In this document: piece after piece, positions 7,914-18,500 of the stretch | Layout: each line of letters begins with the position of its first letter | How positions within the stretch are numbered: position 1 is the first letter of the stretch | Source of the DNA: RDYJ01 sp034931405 | Lineage (GTDB): Bacteria; Cyanobacteriota; Cyanobacteriia; Cyanobacteriales; Nostocaceae | Assembly: GCF_034931405.1 (NCBI RefSeq) | Contig: NZ_JAYGHA010000005.1 | Location: 124,001 to 188,000 of the forward strand | DNA: 64,000 nucleotides | Direction of reading: 5' to 3' | Program-made: the position numbers and the translations under genes | Notes under the pieces: generated by a model | Databases searched by the model: none | The model's input: the letters and a program-made list of their open reading frames with translations, nothing else | Told to the model about the DNA's origin: nothing

Positions 7914-9577
7914 CTTTCTGGAAGAAATTGACTATATTCATCGGGAATTTGTAATCCTTGAATTTTTAAATTTTGGATACGGTATAAAAATGCTGCTCCT
8001 GTCATAATATTGTCAGCAAGTTCTATAACTTTACGATTTTTTGGTTCAGCTAAATATGAACCTTTTACCCAATCATTAAAACTACCCATTGCTGGTCCAC
8101 ACCAAATTTGATAATCAGTTTCTCGTCCTTTTTCTCCAGTGTTAGACCACCGAGAAGACAGTCCTAAATACCAGCGAAAAATTAGAGCCATTTTCAATTT
8201 ACTATTGCTTGCTGCTTTGGTTAATTTATCGGGGTTACGTTGGGATAAATAATTAACTGTTTCTTGCCAAACTTCTTGTACAGACTTTTTCAAGATTTGC
8301 TTTTCTAATTTCTCTCTTTCCGCTGGGGGAATTTCGTCAATTGAGTTGTAGTTTCTGTATAGTTCATATAATTTTTGAGCGCGGAGAGGAAAGAGTGTAC
8401 CACGTTTGAGAACTTGCAATTTTACGCCCATTTCAAACATATCTGCTGCGGGAGCCATCATCATATCAGCCATTTCAGCTTGAGCTAATAATGCTTTGGT
8501 ATATTGAGAAGTTCCGGCTTCAATACAGGATTGATTAATAGAACCAGTGACAACATAAGCCGCACCCATAATAAAAGCAGCTAAGGCTGATTTGGGAGTG
8601 GAAATTCCACCAGCTACACCAATTCTGACGGGGTTTTCATACCTGTATTTATTTTGAATTTCATCTCTTAACTCGATGATGGAAGGTAATAAACAAATCA
8701 GAGGACGATTATCTGTATGACCACCAGAATCGGCTTCGACAGTAATATCATCAGCCATAGGAATTTTGCTGGCAAGATTGGCTTGTAATTCACTAATTAA
8801 ACCTTGTTCTACTAATTGTTTGAGAATTTTTTTAGGTGCAGGTTGTAGAAATTTAGTAGCAACTTCGCGGCGGGAAACTTTGGCGATGACTTTATTTTTG
8901 ATTTGGATTTGATTGGCTGAATTTAAACTTAATCCTGCGGCTCGATAATAAACAATGTTGTCAGTTAAATCCAAAAATGCAGATGCTTCAATGATTCTGA
9001 CTTGATATTTGAGATATAAATTAATGCTACGGCGTTCAATAGCTGGTTCACTGGGACTATGAAGTAAGTTAAACGCGTAAGGTTTTTGATCTAAAGCTTG
9101 TTGAATTTTATTAATAGCTGATTCGACACGGGAAGGAGATAAACCTCCTGCACCAAAGGAGCTTAAAATTCTTTGTTTTCCTAGTGCAATTACCATTTCT
9201 TCAGAAGCAATTCCTTGAGCCATTGCCCCAGTCATATAGGCATATTTTACGCCGTAACAAGTGAGAAAATTTATATCGCCTAATTGTTGAATTGCTAAGG
9301 GTGGAACAGCCATTAACATTTCCATTTGGGCTGTTTTACCGTTGCTGGCATGAGATAAACTACCTGCATCTGTGATGCCAATTCTCCCTTCATTTCTAAC
9401 TATATAACAAGGGGTTTCTAAATTCTTCAGTTTTAATTTAATTTCTTCTGCATCAAAAGAAACATGATTGATATTACCTTGCCAAGTTTGATGATGGTTG
9501 ACAAATAAGTTAGACAATTTAAGATTATTGTCTTGATTCTTATTGTTTTGATTCAGGCTATTTTCTATGTTGAACAC
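7910..9577 (-). CDS. PfaD-like FMN-dependent enoyl reductase
   Basis: A 555-residue protein of the PfaD/nitronate monooxygenase family, the free-standing FMN/NAD(P)H TIM-barrel enoyl reductase of PUFA synthases and trans-acting PKS systems. Recognisable segments are the barrel start LETPCYIVRNEGRIGITDAG (about residues 53-72), the glycine-rich phosphate loop VRIGVAGGISTPKSALAAF (near 315), GAAYVVTGSINQSCIEAG (near 335) and the family-specific MADMMMAPAADMFEMG and LFPLRAQKLYELY (near 370-400). It implies that the synthase makes at least partly saturated chains. The gene is placed between the PfaB-like and acyltransferase genes and overlaps the latter by 4 bp. Confidence 0.92.
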   Translation of the reverse strand: MFNIENSLNQNNKNQDNNLKLSNLFVNHHQTWQGNINHVSFDAEEIKLKLKNLETPCYIVRNEGRIGITDAGSLSHASNGKTAQMEMLMAVPPLAIQQLGDINFLTCYGVKYAYMTGAMAQGIASEEMVIALGKQRILSSFGAGGLSPSRVESAINKIQQALDQKPYAFNLLHSPSEPAIERRSINLYLKYQVRIIEASAFLDLTDNIVYYRAAGLSLNSANQIQIKNKVIAKVSRREVATKFLQPAPKKILKQLVEQGLISELQANLASKIPMADDITVEADSGGHTDNRPLICLLPSIIELRDEIQNKYRYENPVRIGVAGGISTPKSALAAFIMGAAYVVTGSINQSCIEAGTSQYTKALLAQAEMADMMMAPAADMFEMGVKLQVLKRGTLFPLRAQKLYELYRNYNSIDEIPPAEREKLEKQILKKSVQEVWQETVNYLSQRNPDKLTKAASNSKLKMALIFRWYLGLSSRWSNTGEKGRETDYQIWCGPAMGSFNDWVKGSYLAEPKNRKVIELADNIMTGAAFLYRIQNLKIQGLQIPDEYSQFLPER

Positions 9578-9611
9578 TTTAGTAAACCTCTACATATCTA
9601 ATTTGCTTGAT

Positions 9612-9637
9612 TTGGGTGGGCAAGATGCCCAACCCCA
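9612..9637. other. Small hairpin between PfaB-like and PfaD-like genes
   Basis: TTGGGTGGGCA, a three-base loop, then TGCCCAACCCCAA form a stem with one bulge in the 69-bp gap of the operon. No T-tract follows on the minus strand; it may be a repeat remnant or an mRNA-processing hairpin. Confidence 0.4.
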
Positions 9638-9646
9638 AAATACACA

Positions 9647-12445
9647 TTATTTAATTCTTTTCCCTTGTTCAACTATTTTCTTGTAAACGTTTATTTGTTG
9701 TTGAATTAGGAAATTCATTTGCTGTAATGATGCTTGACGAGATTTCAATAAAAAAGTGTGAGCTTTAGTCATGAGTGCATTGTTAGCACTCAATTTTTGA
9801 TGATGGGAAATTGAGGTGTAAGCAGTAGTAGAGTTAGATTTTAAGGTTTTATTTGGTTTTTCAACAGGAGCATTTTCTAATGGAATTAAAGACGGATTTT
9901 TGAATTCTTTGTTAGTTTCTAATGGGATTTGTGGCTGAATATCTGCTGTTGAAATAGAATACAAGGGTGCTAAATCTAATTCAACTTGATGGCTGACAAG
10001 TTTGGCTAATGCTCTAATAATTGAAGTATGATCATCTACTCCTCTTCTATTAATAGATACAGCTATGTGTTCTTTTTCTTGGAGAGTTGAACTTATCCAG
10101 CGGGAACAATTGCTACCAATTCCTACTTCAATAAATATTCTGATGTTGTCGTTGTAGACGCGGTTAATTAGGCGAGGAAAATCAAGTTCTTGACAGAGGG
10201 ATTTAGCAATATTTTCTCCTACAGTCTGACTATCAATTTTAATGGTTTCGTAATTTGCAGCGGAATAAAAAGTAGATTCTGGGATAGTTTTAATCGGTAC
10301 AGTGTTGATTTTCCTGAGTTCATTGTACTCTGATTTCATTGGTTGACAATGAATTACATGATTGATAGAAGTAGGAAAAGCATCACAGTTAAGTTTTTGA
10401 ATTACTCTTTGACAAGCTTGTTTTTCTCCGGCAATTACAACTTCTTCTGGTGTGTTAATTAAAGGAATATAAACACGGTTTTCATGCTTAATTGCTTCCC
10501 TAACTTGGGCAACTGGAGACATAACAATGTAGTTACTCCAAAATTCTTGATTATCACCATCTAAAGGTAGTCCCCAAGCTTGACGAACTGCATTTTTAGG
10601 TCCAGAGAGTTGAGTCTTAAATAGAGGAGATGAGTTTAAGTAGTCGCTGGTATTTTTAAAGCTAGTCCAGACACCTTGGGCTAACATCATACTGGTTTCG
10701 CCGAGGCTATAACCAAAGGCACATTGTGATTTGATTTGGAAATAATTGTTGAGAATTGAAGTCATGAGTCCAGCAAAACCCACTTCTGATTCCAGCATTG
10801 CTACTGGGTCATCTATTAATTGCTGTTCTATGAATTCTAGTTGTTTTTTGGTAAATTTATTGATGCTGCGGGGATAAATGAGTTTGTCGATGTTAGCAAC
10901 TCGTTCATAAACGCTACTAATTATGGGGTCGTCATATATTTTGGGAAATAGTCGAAAAAGATGGCGGCATAGTCCAATATAAGAAGTAAAAGAACCAGGA
11001 TAAACGAAAGCAACTTTACCTTTTTTCCCCTGTGGTTTGGCTGTAAAATAACTACCAACAGGAGTGTGCCAATCTTTTCCTGTATCAAAAGCAATGTTAA
11101 CACCTTGAATGGCACGGTCTATTTCTTGGATTAATTCTCGTTGATTACGTGCCAAAATTGCGATAGTGTAATTTACATTTTGATTTTGCTGAAATTCCTT
11201 AAAGGTTTGGTTAGCAAGTTGGGATAAAGAAGGATAATTGTGAAGAGTTTCTTGAAGTCTGATAATTTGATTTAAAAGCGAGGATTGATTTTGGGCAGAT
11301 ATAGCAAATAAATAATAAGGCATTTGTTCTAAATATTTGCTGCTGCGTTCTATTTGAGTGGGTTCTTCTGATAAAATCAGATGTACATAAATGCCATTTT
11401 CCTCCATGCTATTAATAGCAGCTATTCGTTTATTTGCACCTGGTTCTAAAAACCAAGGTTTGGATTCTGTGGCTATATAAAAGGGACTATCACGCCAAAT
11501 CTCTGGTGTTTTTACGCCAGTCCACTGGGGAACTGCGGGAATATAGCGATGATATAAACAAAGTGCTGTTTTAATTAAGCTAATAATTCCTGATACTGTG
11601 TGAGTGTCACCAATGTTAGCTTTGATGCTACCCAAAGCACAACTTAAATTGGATTTTTCTGTGCTATAAGCTGTGATTAAACCTTGAATTTCTGCCTCAT
11701 CTTGTTGAGGAATACCACTAGCATAAACTTCTAGATAATTAATATCTTGAGCCTGAATATTTGCCAGTTCAAAAGCTGTTTGACAAACTTGGGTGACTGC
11801 TTCTGGTTGGTGTGGAGAATTCTGCACTACACTGAAAGCATCAATTACTGCATATATGCAATGATTTTCCTGTTTAGCTGTGTCATGCAGTTGCAATACT
11901 ATAGCTGCTGCACCTTCTCCTGTTAAAGTACCGTCTGCATTTTTGTCGTAACTAAGAGTCTGTACACCTGGATGATGGTTTTTCTCTGTAGTCACGTCCA
12001 TTGCTACTAATAAAACAGCATCTACTTGCTGATTAATTAATAGTTTTTGTGCTAAATTTAAGGCTGAAAAAACAGAATTATTTTCAGCGAAAGCAGGACT
12101 ACTAGCATCCCAAAGTCGGGAAATATAACTCGCTAATTTACTTTGGTGATGAGTTTGGCATTTACTCACCATAATAACTGCAATTTTTGTTTCGGGACGC
12201 AGATTAGCATTTTTGAGAGTATTATCAGCCACTTTTAACATTAATTGTTGTGGAGGTGATAATTGTTGAATTTCTGCTGAAGGAATTGGTAATGATAGTC
12301 TGTGTCCATAAGTAAGAGGTGTAAAATCCTGTTTACCTTGGTAAATAATGCGTTCTAAGGCATCTAATCCTTGAGAACCACTTACACAGCAATCCATTCC
12401 TATAATTGCCATTTTGGGAAGTTGATTTTGGTTCAATTCTTTCAT
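9647..12445 (-). CDS. PfaB/HglC-like protein: non-catalytic KS plus acyltransferase
   Basis: A 932-residue protein with a ketosynthase fold (about residues 10-400) followed by an acyltransferase (about 480-800) and a variable tail. The KS has lost its triad. The active Cys region reads ENNSVFSALNLAQ, the first His motif reads VYASGIPQQDEAEI instead of AHGTGT, and the second reads KANIGDTHTVSG, with Asp where His is expected. The AT keeps the nucleophile motif GYSLGE near residue 580 and PGSFTSY near 488. This is the PfaB pattern in PUFA synthases, where the AT influences chain selection or release. It follows the megasynthase gene after 109 bp. Confidence 0.85.
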   Translation of the reverse strand: MKELNQNQLPKMAIIGMDCCVSGSQGLDALERIIYQGKQDFTPLTYGHRLSLPIPSAEIQQLSPPQQLMLKVADNTLKNANLRPETKIAVIMVSKCQTHHQSKLASYISRLWDASSPAFAENNSVFSALNLAQKLLINQQVDAVLLVAMDVTTEKNHHPGVQTLSYDKNADGTLTGEGAAAIVLQLHDTAKQENHCIYAVIDAFSVVQNSPHQPEAVTQVCQTAFELANIQAQDINYLEVYASGIPQQDEAEIQGLITAYSTEKSNLSCALGSIKANIGDTHTVSGIISLIKTALCLYHRYIPAVPQWTGVKTPEIWRDSPFYIATESKPWFLEPGANKRIAAINSMEENGIYVHLILSEEPTQIERSSKYLEQMPYYLFAISAQNQSSLLNQIIRLQETLHNYPSLSQLANQTFKEFQQNQNVNYTIAILARNQRELIQEIDRAIQGVNIAFDTGKDWHTPVGSYFTAKPQGKKGKVAFVYPGSFTSYIGLCRHLFRLFPKIYDDPIISSVYERVANIDKLIYPRSINKFTKKQLEFIEQQLIDDPVAMLESEVGFAGLMTSILNNYFQIKSQCAFGYSLGETSMMLAQGVWTSFKNTSDYLNSSPLFKTQLSGPKNAVRQAWGLPLDGDNQEFWSNYIVMSPVAQVREAIKHENRVYIPLINTPEEVVIAGEKQACQRVIQKLNCDAFPTSINHVIHCQPMKSEYNELRKINTVPIKTIPESTFYSAANYETIKIDSQTVGENIAKSLCQELDFPRLINRVYNDNIRIFIEVGIGSNCSRWISSTLQEKEHIAVSINRRGVDDHTSIIRALAKLVSHQVELDLAPLYSISTADIQPQIPLETNKEFKNPSLIPLENAPVEKPNKTLKSNSTTAYTSISHHQKLSANNALMTKAHTFLLKSRQASLQQMNFLIQQQINVYKKIVEQGKRIK

Positions 12446-12476
12446 GATTATTCTCCATTATTTGCAATGAGAAAAG

Positions 12477-12554
12477 ATATCACACAGAGGCGCAGAGTAA
12501 TATTAATTTTTACATTTTTGATTGTTGATTACTTTGCGTCTTTGCGTGAGATAT
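12477..12554. repeat. Imperfect inverted repeat between the two PKS genes
   Basis: The left arm ATCACACAGAGGCGCAGAG and the right arm CTTTGCGTCTTTGCGTGAGA are imperfect inverted copies around an AT-rich loop. They fill almost the whole gap between the megasynthase stop and the PfaB-like start. Related CTTTGCGCC/GCAGAGACGCAGAG blocks occur near 32520 and 60545, so it belongs to a dispersed family. It could attenuate transcription inside the operon. Confidence 0.55.
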
Positions 12555-15500
12555 CTATGCTATTTGCTTGGGTAAAATAGTTCCTTTTGCACCTATCATC
12601 CGGTTATAGATTTGTCCTTGTTTGTTGTGGGTAATGATATCCGCAATTACATTTGATTCCGTCTTAGATTTAACTTCGCAAGTAACGTAAAATGTCTCAT
12701 TAAAAGGGACGTTAGCAAATTGTTCAAAGTTGTGAATTTCTGATGGTAAACAACCTATTTGATGAAAGTGTTGTGTCCAAAGCCAGAGAGAATGAATCTG
12801 CACATCTGCTATATAGGGATTGAATGTTTGAACTGAAAATTGTCCCTGTTGCTGTGCGGTAGGTTGTGGTAAATTACATTCGATGGTGAGTTTACCAGGA
12901 CTGGCATTTAAGACTGATTTTACGCCTTGAAAGATAGTTCCATGAAATAAGCTACTTCCTCCATTTTGATAAAGTAATTTATTTGTAGGAAGAAATTGAT
13001 CATCCTGGTTTAAGTTCAGTGATTTATAGCTAGGAGGAGTGGGAATTTCCCGCTTTAGTATCAGATTTACACTGAAATGATATCTGATTTTACCTTCGGG
13101 GGTGATACTGCTAATTTTAGCAGCAAATTCTATTTCTTTGTTTTCATTTTTAGCAATTTCTTGAATTTCTAGAGTGTATTCACTTGCTAAGTTTTTATCA
13201 AAAACAATTCCTTTCAGAACTTTGAAATTGGGACAAGCAAATATTTTAAAACCAGGATAGAGTTGTTCACAGGTGCTAGTCATCCATAGCAGTCCACAAG
13301 TAGCAGGAAGAACGGGACGATCTGCAATAACATGATCGTGCAAAAATGGGTTAGATGCTAATGTTAATTTGCGTTTGATGCGATAGGTTTTTAAGTCACT
13401 GCTTAAGGTGGGAGGAATGTAAATTAAGGGACTACCAATTACTACTTGCGCTGTTTCTGAATTGGTATTTGTTAGTTCATTGACTAACATTTGTGTCCCG
13501 ATTTCTATCGGTATAGTTTCAATTCCTCTATCTGCAAATGCTTTTTTCAATTCTGGTGATACCATACCACTATCCCAAGGACCCCAGTTAATAGCAACTA
13601 CATGACAATTGGGGTGCTTGTGTTTGATAATATGGGCTGATTTATTAAGGATTTCGTTAGCGATCGCATAATCCGATTGTCCCACATTTCCATAAAATCC
13701 CACCACTGAAGAAAACAATATTAAATATTGCAGTTGGCTAGGTGGTACACAGTGCAATAAGTTTTCTAACCCCTCAATTTTAGCACCATAAACTGCTTCA
13801 AAATCCTGACTAGATTTGTTCTCAATCCGTTTATCAGCTAAGTTACCAGCACCGTGAATAATGCCAGTTATCGCCCCTAAATGTTCAACTACAGGTGCAA
13901 TTTTTTCTGCTAATAAAGTTTTTTCAGTGACATCTATACTCAGATATTCGGCTTTTCCTCCTGCTTTCTCAATTGCTTGCAATGTATTTTGAATTTCTCG
14001 CTGAGAAACAATCACTTGATATTTTTTCTGCACCATTATCGGTGTCGGTTTTTCTCCTCTTACCAGAAAATCTTCCATAATTCGCTGTTTTAAGTCAGCT
14101 TCATGATCATAACCCTCAGCCCATACAGGTTCTGGTTCTGTACTAGAACGACCTAAAAGAATGAATTTACATTGATATGCTTGGGCTAATTTGATCACAC
14201 ATTTGGCAGTTATTCCTTTTGCACCACCACTGACTAAAAATACTTGAGATTGGGGATTGGGAATTGGGGACTGGGGACTGGGAAAAGAGTGTTCTGCAAC
14301 TAAAGTAAATCTACCTTTATTGCTATATCCTACTTCTGTAACTAATAAATTGGGGTCTTGCAATTCAGCGAGAATGTATTTTACTGAGGTTTCTGCATCT
14401 AAATCAGGACTTAAATCGAGGGAACGACAAAATACGTTTTCCCATTCTTGATTTAAACTCTTGGTAAGTCCAAATAATCCGGCACTAATTGGACTGAAAT
14501 CATTTGTTTTTCCTAGTCCAAATTCCCCATCTAAACGTGCGATCGCTAAGAAACTATTACGCCCTTTTGTTGTCGATTGATTCAGTGATTGTTTGAGATA
14601 TTTAGCAATTAAAAAAACATGACGAAGAATGGCTTTGTCTGTTTCATTGCTACTAGTGAATACAGGATTTAGATGAATGAAAGTAGCTACCGAACCAAAA
14701 TTATTAGCAATCTGGATTAACTCTTGTTCTAAACTCTCTTCACTCCAATCATTTAATCTGACCTGATGAACTTCCGCAGGTAAATTGGATTGTATGGATG
14801 GGAAGCTTAAAACTACAGTTTTGCAACCTTTTTCTGTTAAAGTCTTAGCTAATTTTTCCGTAGTTTGTGAACCATCATCAGTAATTAAAACGATGTGATG
14901 AGCAGAAATGATGAAATCTAAAATATCAGGTTGAGAAAGGGGTTTTATTTTGGACGGACTGCGAAGAATCTGATGTTGAAATTCCTGTTCTTTAACATTC
15001 TGCTGTTCTTGCGTTACTAACTGATTTACACTCTTAGCTTGATGCTGCATATACTCAGCAATTTGTCCCAGGGTTCGCAGTTGTCCTAATTCTTCTGGGT
15101 TAGGTTTGGGTAGGTCTGGATAAAGTTCTAACAACCCTCCTAAAATTTCTACCCGTTTGATGGAATCAATGCCTAAATCTGCCTCAATATCCATTGACAG
15201 GTCTAACATTTCTGCTGGATAACCTGTTTTATCACTGACAATATTGAGTAGAGTTTGACTTAAATCTGCGGGTATTATTATTTCTTTTTCAGCAGATTTA
15301 TTTAACAAATCCTCACTAAAATAGATGATATTTGTTGTGTCATTTTCTGCAATTTCTTTTTTATCTTCAACCGTTTCATGACTAACTTCTACTAAATTTT
15401 GGGCGGTAACAATGTGTGATTCTAAAGTCTCTACATTTTGATTTAGAAACTCTGGAACTAGAGTTTTTATATACTCAGAAATTTCCCCTAAAGTCCGTAG

Positions 15501-18500
15501 TTGTCCTAATTCTTCTGGGTTAGGTTTGGGTAGGTCTGGATAAAGTTCTAACAATCCTCCTAAAATTTCTACCCGTTTGATGGAATCAATTCCTAAATCT
15601 GCCTCAATATCCATTGACAGGTCTAACATTTCTACTGGATAACCTGTTTTATCACTGACAATATTGAGTAGAGTTTGACTAAGGTTGGAGATATCAATAT
15701 TGATGGAACTTGTGGGAACTACAGTGATAGGATTTGACTTTTCCGGTAATTTCTCTGCTTGGATAGGAGGAGAAATATTAGCCCCATTCTCGTGAAAGCT
15801 ATTAACAAAAGGTCTTGGGTTTTCTGCTTCTACTAGGAGATGTGGAGGAAGAGGTCTAGAAGATTCTTGAACATCAAGTGCATCATCGGCAATCTGCAAA
15901 AAATCATAATGTTTTTGTAATAATTGAAAGTAATTATTGGCGTAGTCTTGCTGATAGTTGAGATATTTTTCATGAATGCGAATAGTATCAGCTTGATGAT
16001 CATGAAACCGTATCATGCTACGTTCAGAACTAGAAATTCCTAGTTGTTGTGTTTGCGCTTGATATTCGTTTATTTCTCCATTTTCTAACAACGAATATTG
16101 TTGCTGCATTAATTGATAAAAAGTCTTTATGTACTCTGTTTGGGTTTGTAAAGATTGTTCATGAACCTGTGTAATATTATCTTGTTGACGAGTAAATTCT
16201 GCTAATGATTGTTCTAAGCTATCAATAACTTTGTCGTAAGTAGGATGTGAAATCTCTACTTTTTCCAATTGGTCATTATTGCTATTATTCACAGTCTGAC
16301 TATTACCATTTTGGTTTGCAGGTAGGGAAACTTTGACCTCAGAAAAATCTGGCTGTGCTTGTTGTTGATTTTCGTTAACCGTTACCGATTGCAAGTTGAT
16401 AATGTGATCATTTTCTAAAGCTTTAGCAAATGCTTTCTGCACTTTATCTGTGATATTTGTACTATTCAAACGTACATTCAAGACCTTTTTTTGATCAATT
16501 TGAGGTATTTTAGTTTCAATTTGATAGGGGTCTAGATTTTGCAAAGATAAACCAGCAACTCGCAATTGCATTACAGCTTCTCGTAATACTAAGTCGCTAT
16601 CTTGACGATAATTACCATTTAAAGCTACAGCTATATGTGGTTTTTCAGCTAAAATTTCTTTCACTAAGTTAGTGAGAACATTTTTAGGACCAAACTCAAT
16701 AAAGCAATAACCACCATCTGCATATATCTTCTCAATTTCTTGTCTAAATAATACCTGATTCAACAAATGTTGCTTGAGATTTTTTTGCATTGCGGGGGGT
16801 TCATGAGGATACAATTCCCCTGTTACATTGGTATAAACTGGAATTTTTGCCTGATGGAAAGTTACCTTTTCAATAGCTTGGGCAAAAGGTTTCTGTGCAT
16901 GGGCTACTAATGGTGTATGAAAAGCCGCAGAAACTTCTAATAAAAATGTAGAAATTCCTTTGTCTTTCAGAATATTTTGCACTTTAGCAATTGCTGTTTT
17001 CTTCCCAGCTAATACCACCTGATTTTGAGAATTACAATTAGCAATAGCAACTTCAGGAAAATCTTTAATTAATTCTGTTACCTGACTGATATCACCTTTA
17101 ACAGCCAACATTCCCCCAGCATCAATTTCTGTGGGTGTGGCCATTGCTTGTCCTCTAGATTTGACTAAGAAGAAATAATCTTCTTCACTTAAAACACCCC
17201 CAGCCCATAAAGCTGTCAATTCTCCAAAACTATGACCAGCCACAAAATCAGCTTTAAAACCGGCTTGTTGTAATATCTTGTACAAACCTGCACTAAAAGC
17301 ACCAATTGCAGGTTGTGCATATTCAGTTTTTTGCAGTGTTTTTAATTGATTATTTTTGTGTTCTGCATCAAAAACTGGTCGCGGAAATACGACTTCAGAA
17401 ATGGAGTTTAACCCATCTTTATCGAGTAAATCATCTATACAAGTATAGGTTTGACGTAAACAAGGGAAATTAATTACTAATTCCCGCCCCATTTCTAAAT
17501 ATTGTGAACCTTGCCCAGAAAACAATGCTACTATTTTTCCTGTAGTTTCTATTCCTTTTTGACGGTAATAAATTCCTTTAGGATGTTCCCAAGATTCGGC
17601 TGTAGGTTTATTTTTTATGAGGTCAATAATGAGTTGTAAAAATTCCGTAGCTTGTGTTAAAGATGTAGATACAAAACCAACTCTGACATTGTTGATGGGA
17701 ACTTCTACTTTTTCAGATTCTGTAACTAATTGCTGATAACACTGTTCTTGATTTTTTGATTGCAATTGTCGCTGGACATCTTCACAGCGAGATAACAATT
17801 CTTGGTTTGTGGGTGCAAATAATAGGATTGATTTTGCAGCATTGTGTAAACGATACGAGTGATCATGTTCATGTTTATATTCCTCCAAAACAACATGATA
17901 ATTTGTGCCTCCAAAACCAAATGCACTAACTCCAGCACGTCTAGGTTGATGACTAATCCAAGGTCTAGTTTCTGTGTTTAAATAAAATGGTGAATTCTCA
18001 ATATTTAGTTTTGGATGTGGTTTAGTAATGTTAATTGTCGGTGGTAATACTTTATGATGTAATGCCAAAGCTGTTTTAATTAAACTGGCTGCACCGGCTG
18101 CGGCTTTGGTGTGTCCAATTTGTGATTTAACTGTTCCTAAAGCAATGTATTGTTGTTTGCTATTGTTTTCACCAAATACCTCTTTGATAGAAGTGAATTC
18201 TGTGGGATCTCCTACCATTGTTCCCGTACCGTGGGCTTCAATTAAACCGACAGTTTTTGGTGAAAATCCGGCATTTTCATAAGCACGACGCAGGGCTTTA
18301 ACTTGTCCTTGGGAATGAGGGGCGTAAATGCTTTTATACTTACCATCGCTGGAAGTGCCAATACCTTTAATGACTGCATAGATGCGATCGCCATCTCTAA
18401 CTGCATCATCTAGGCGTTTGAGTACCAACATTCCCACACCTTCACCTAACATCATGCCATCAGAATCTGCATCAAAAGGTTTGACTTTTTCACCAGGAGA

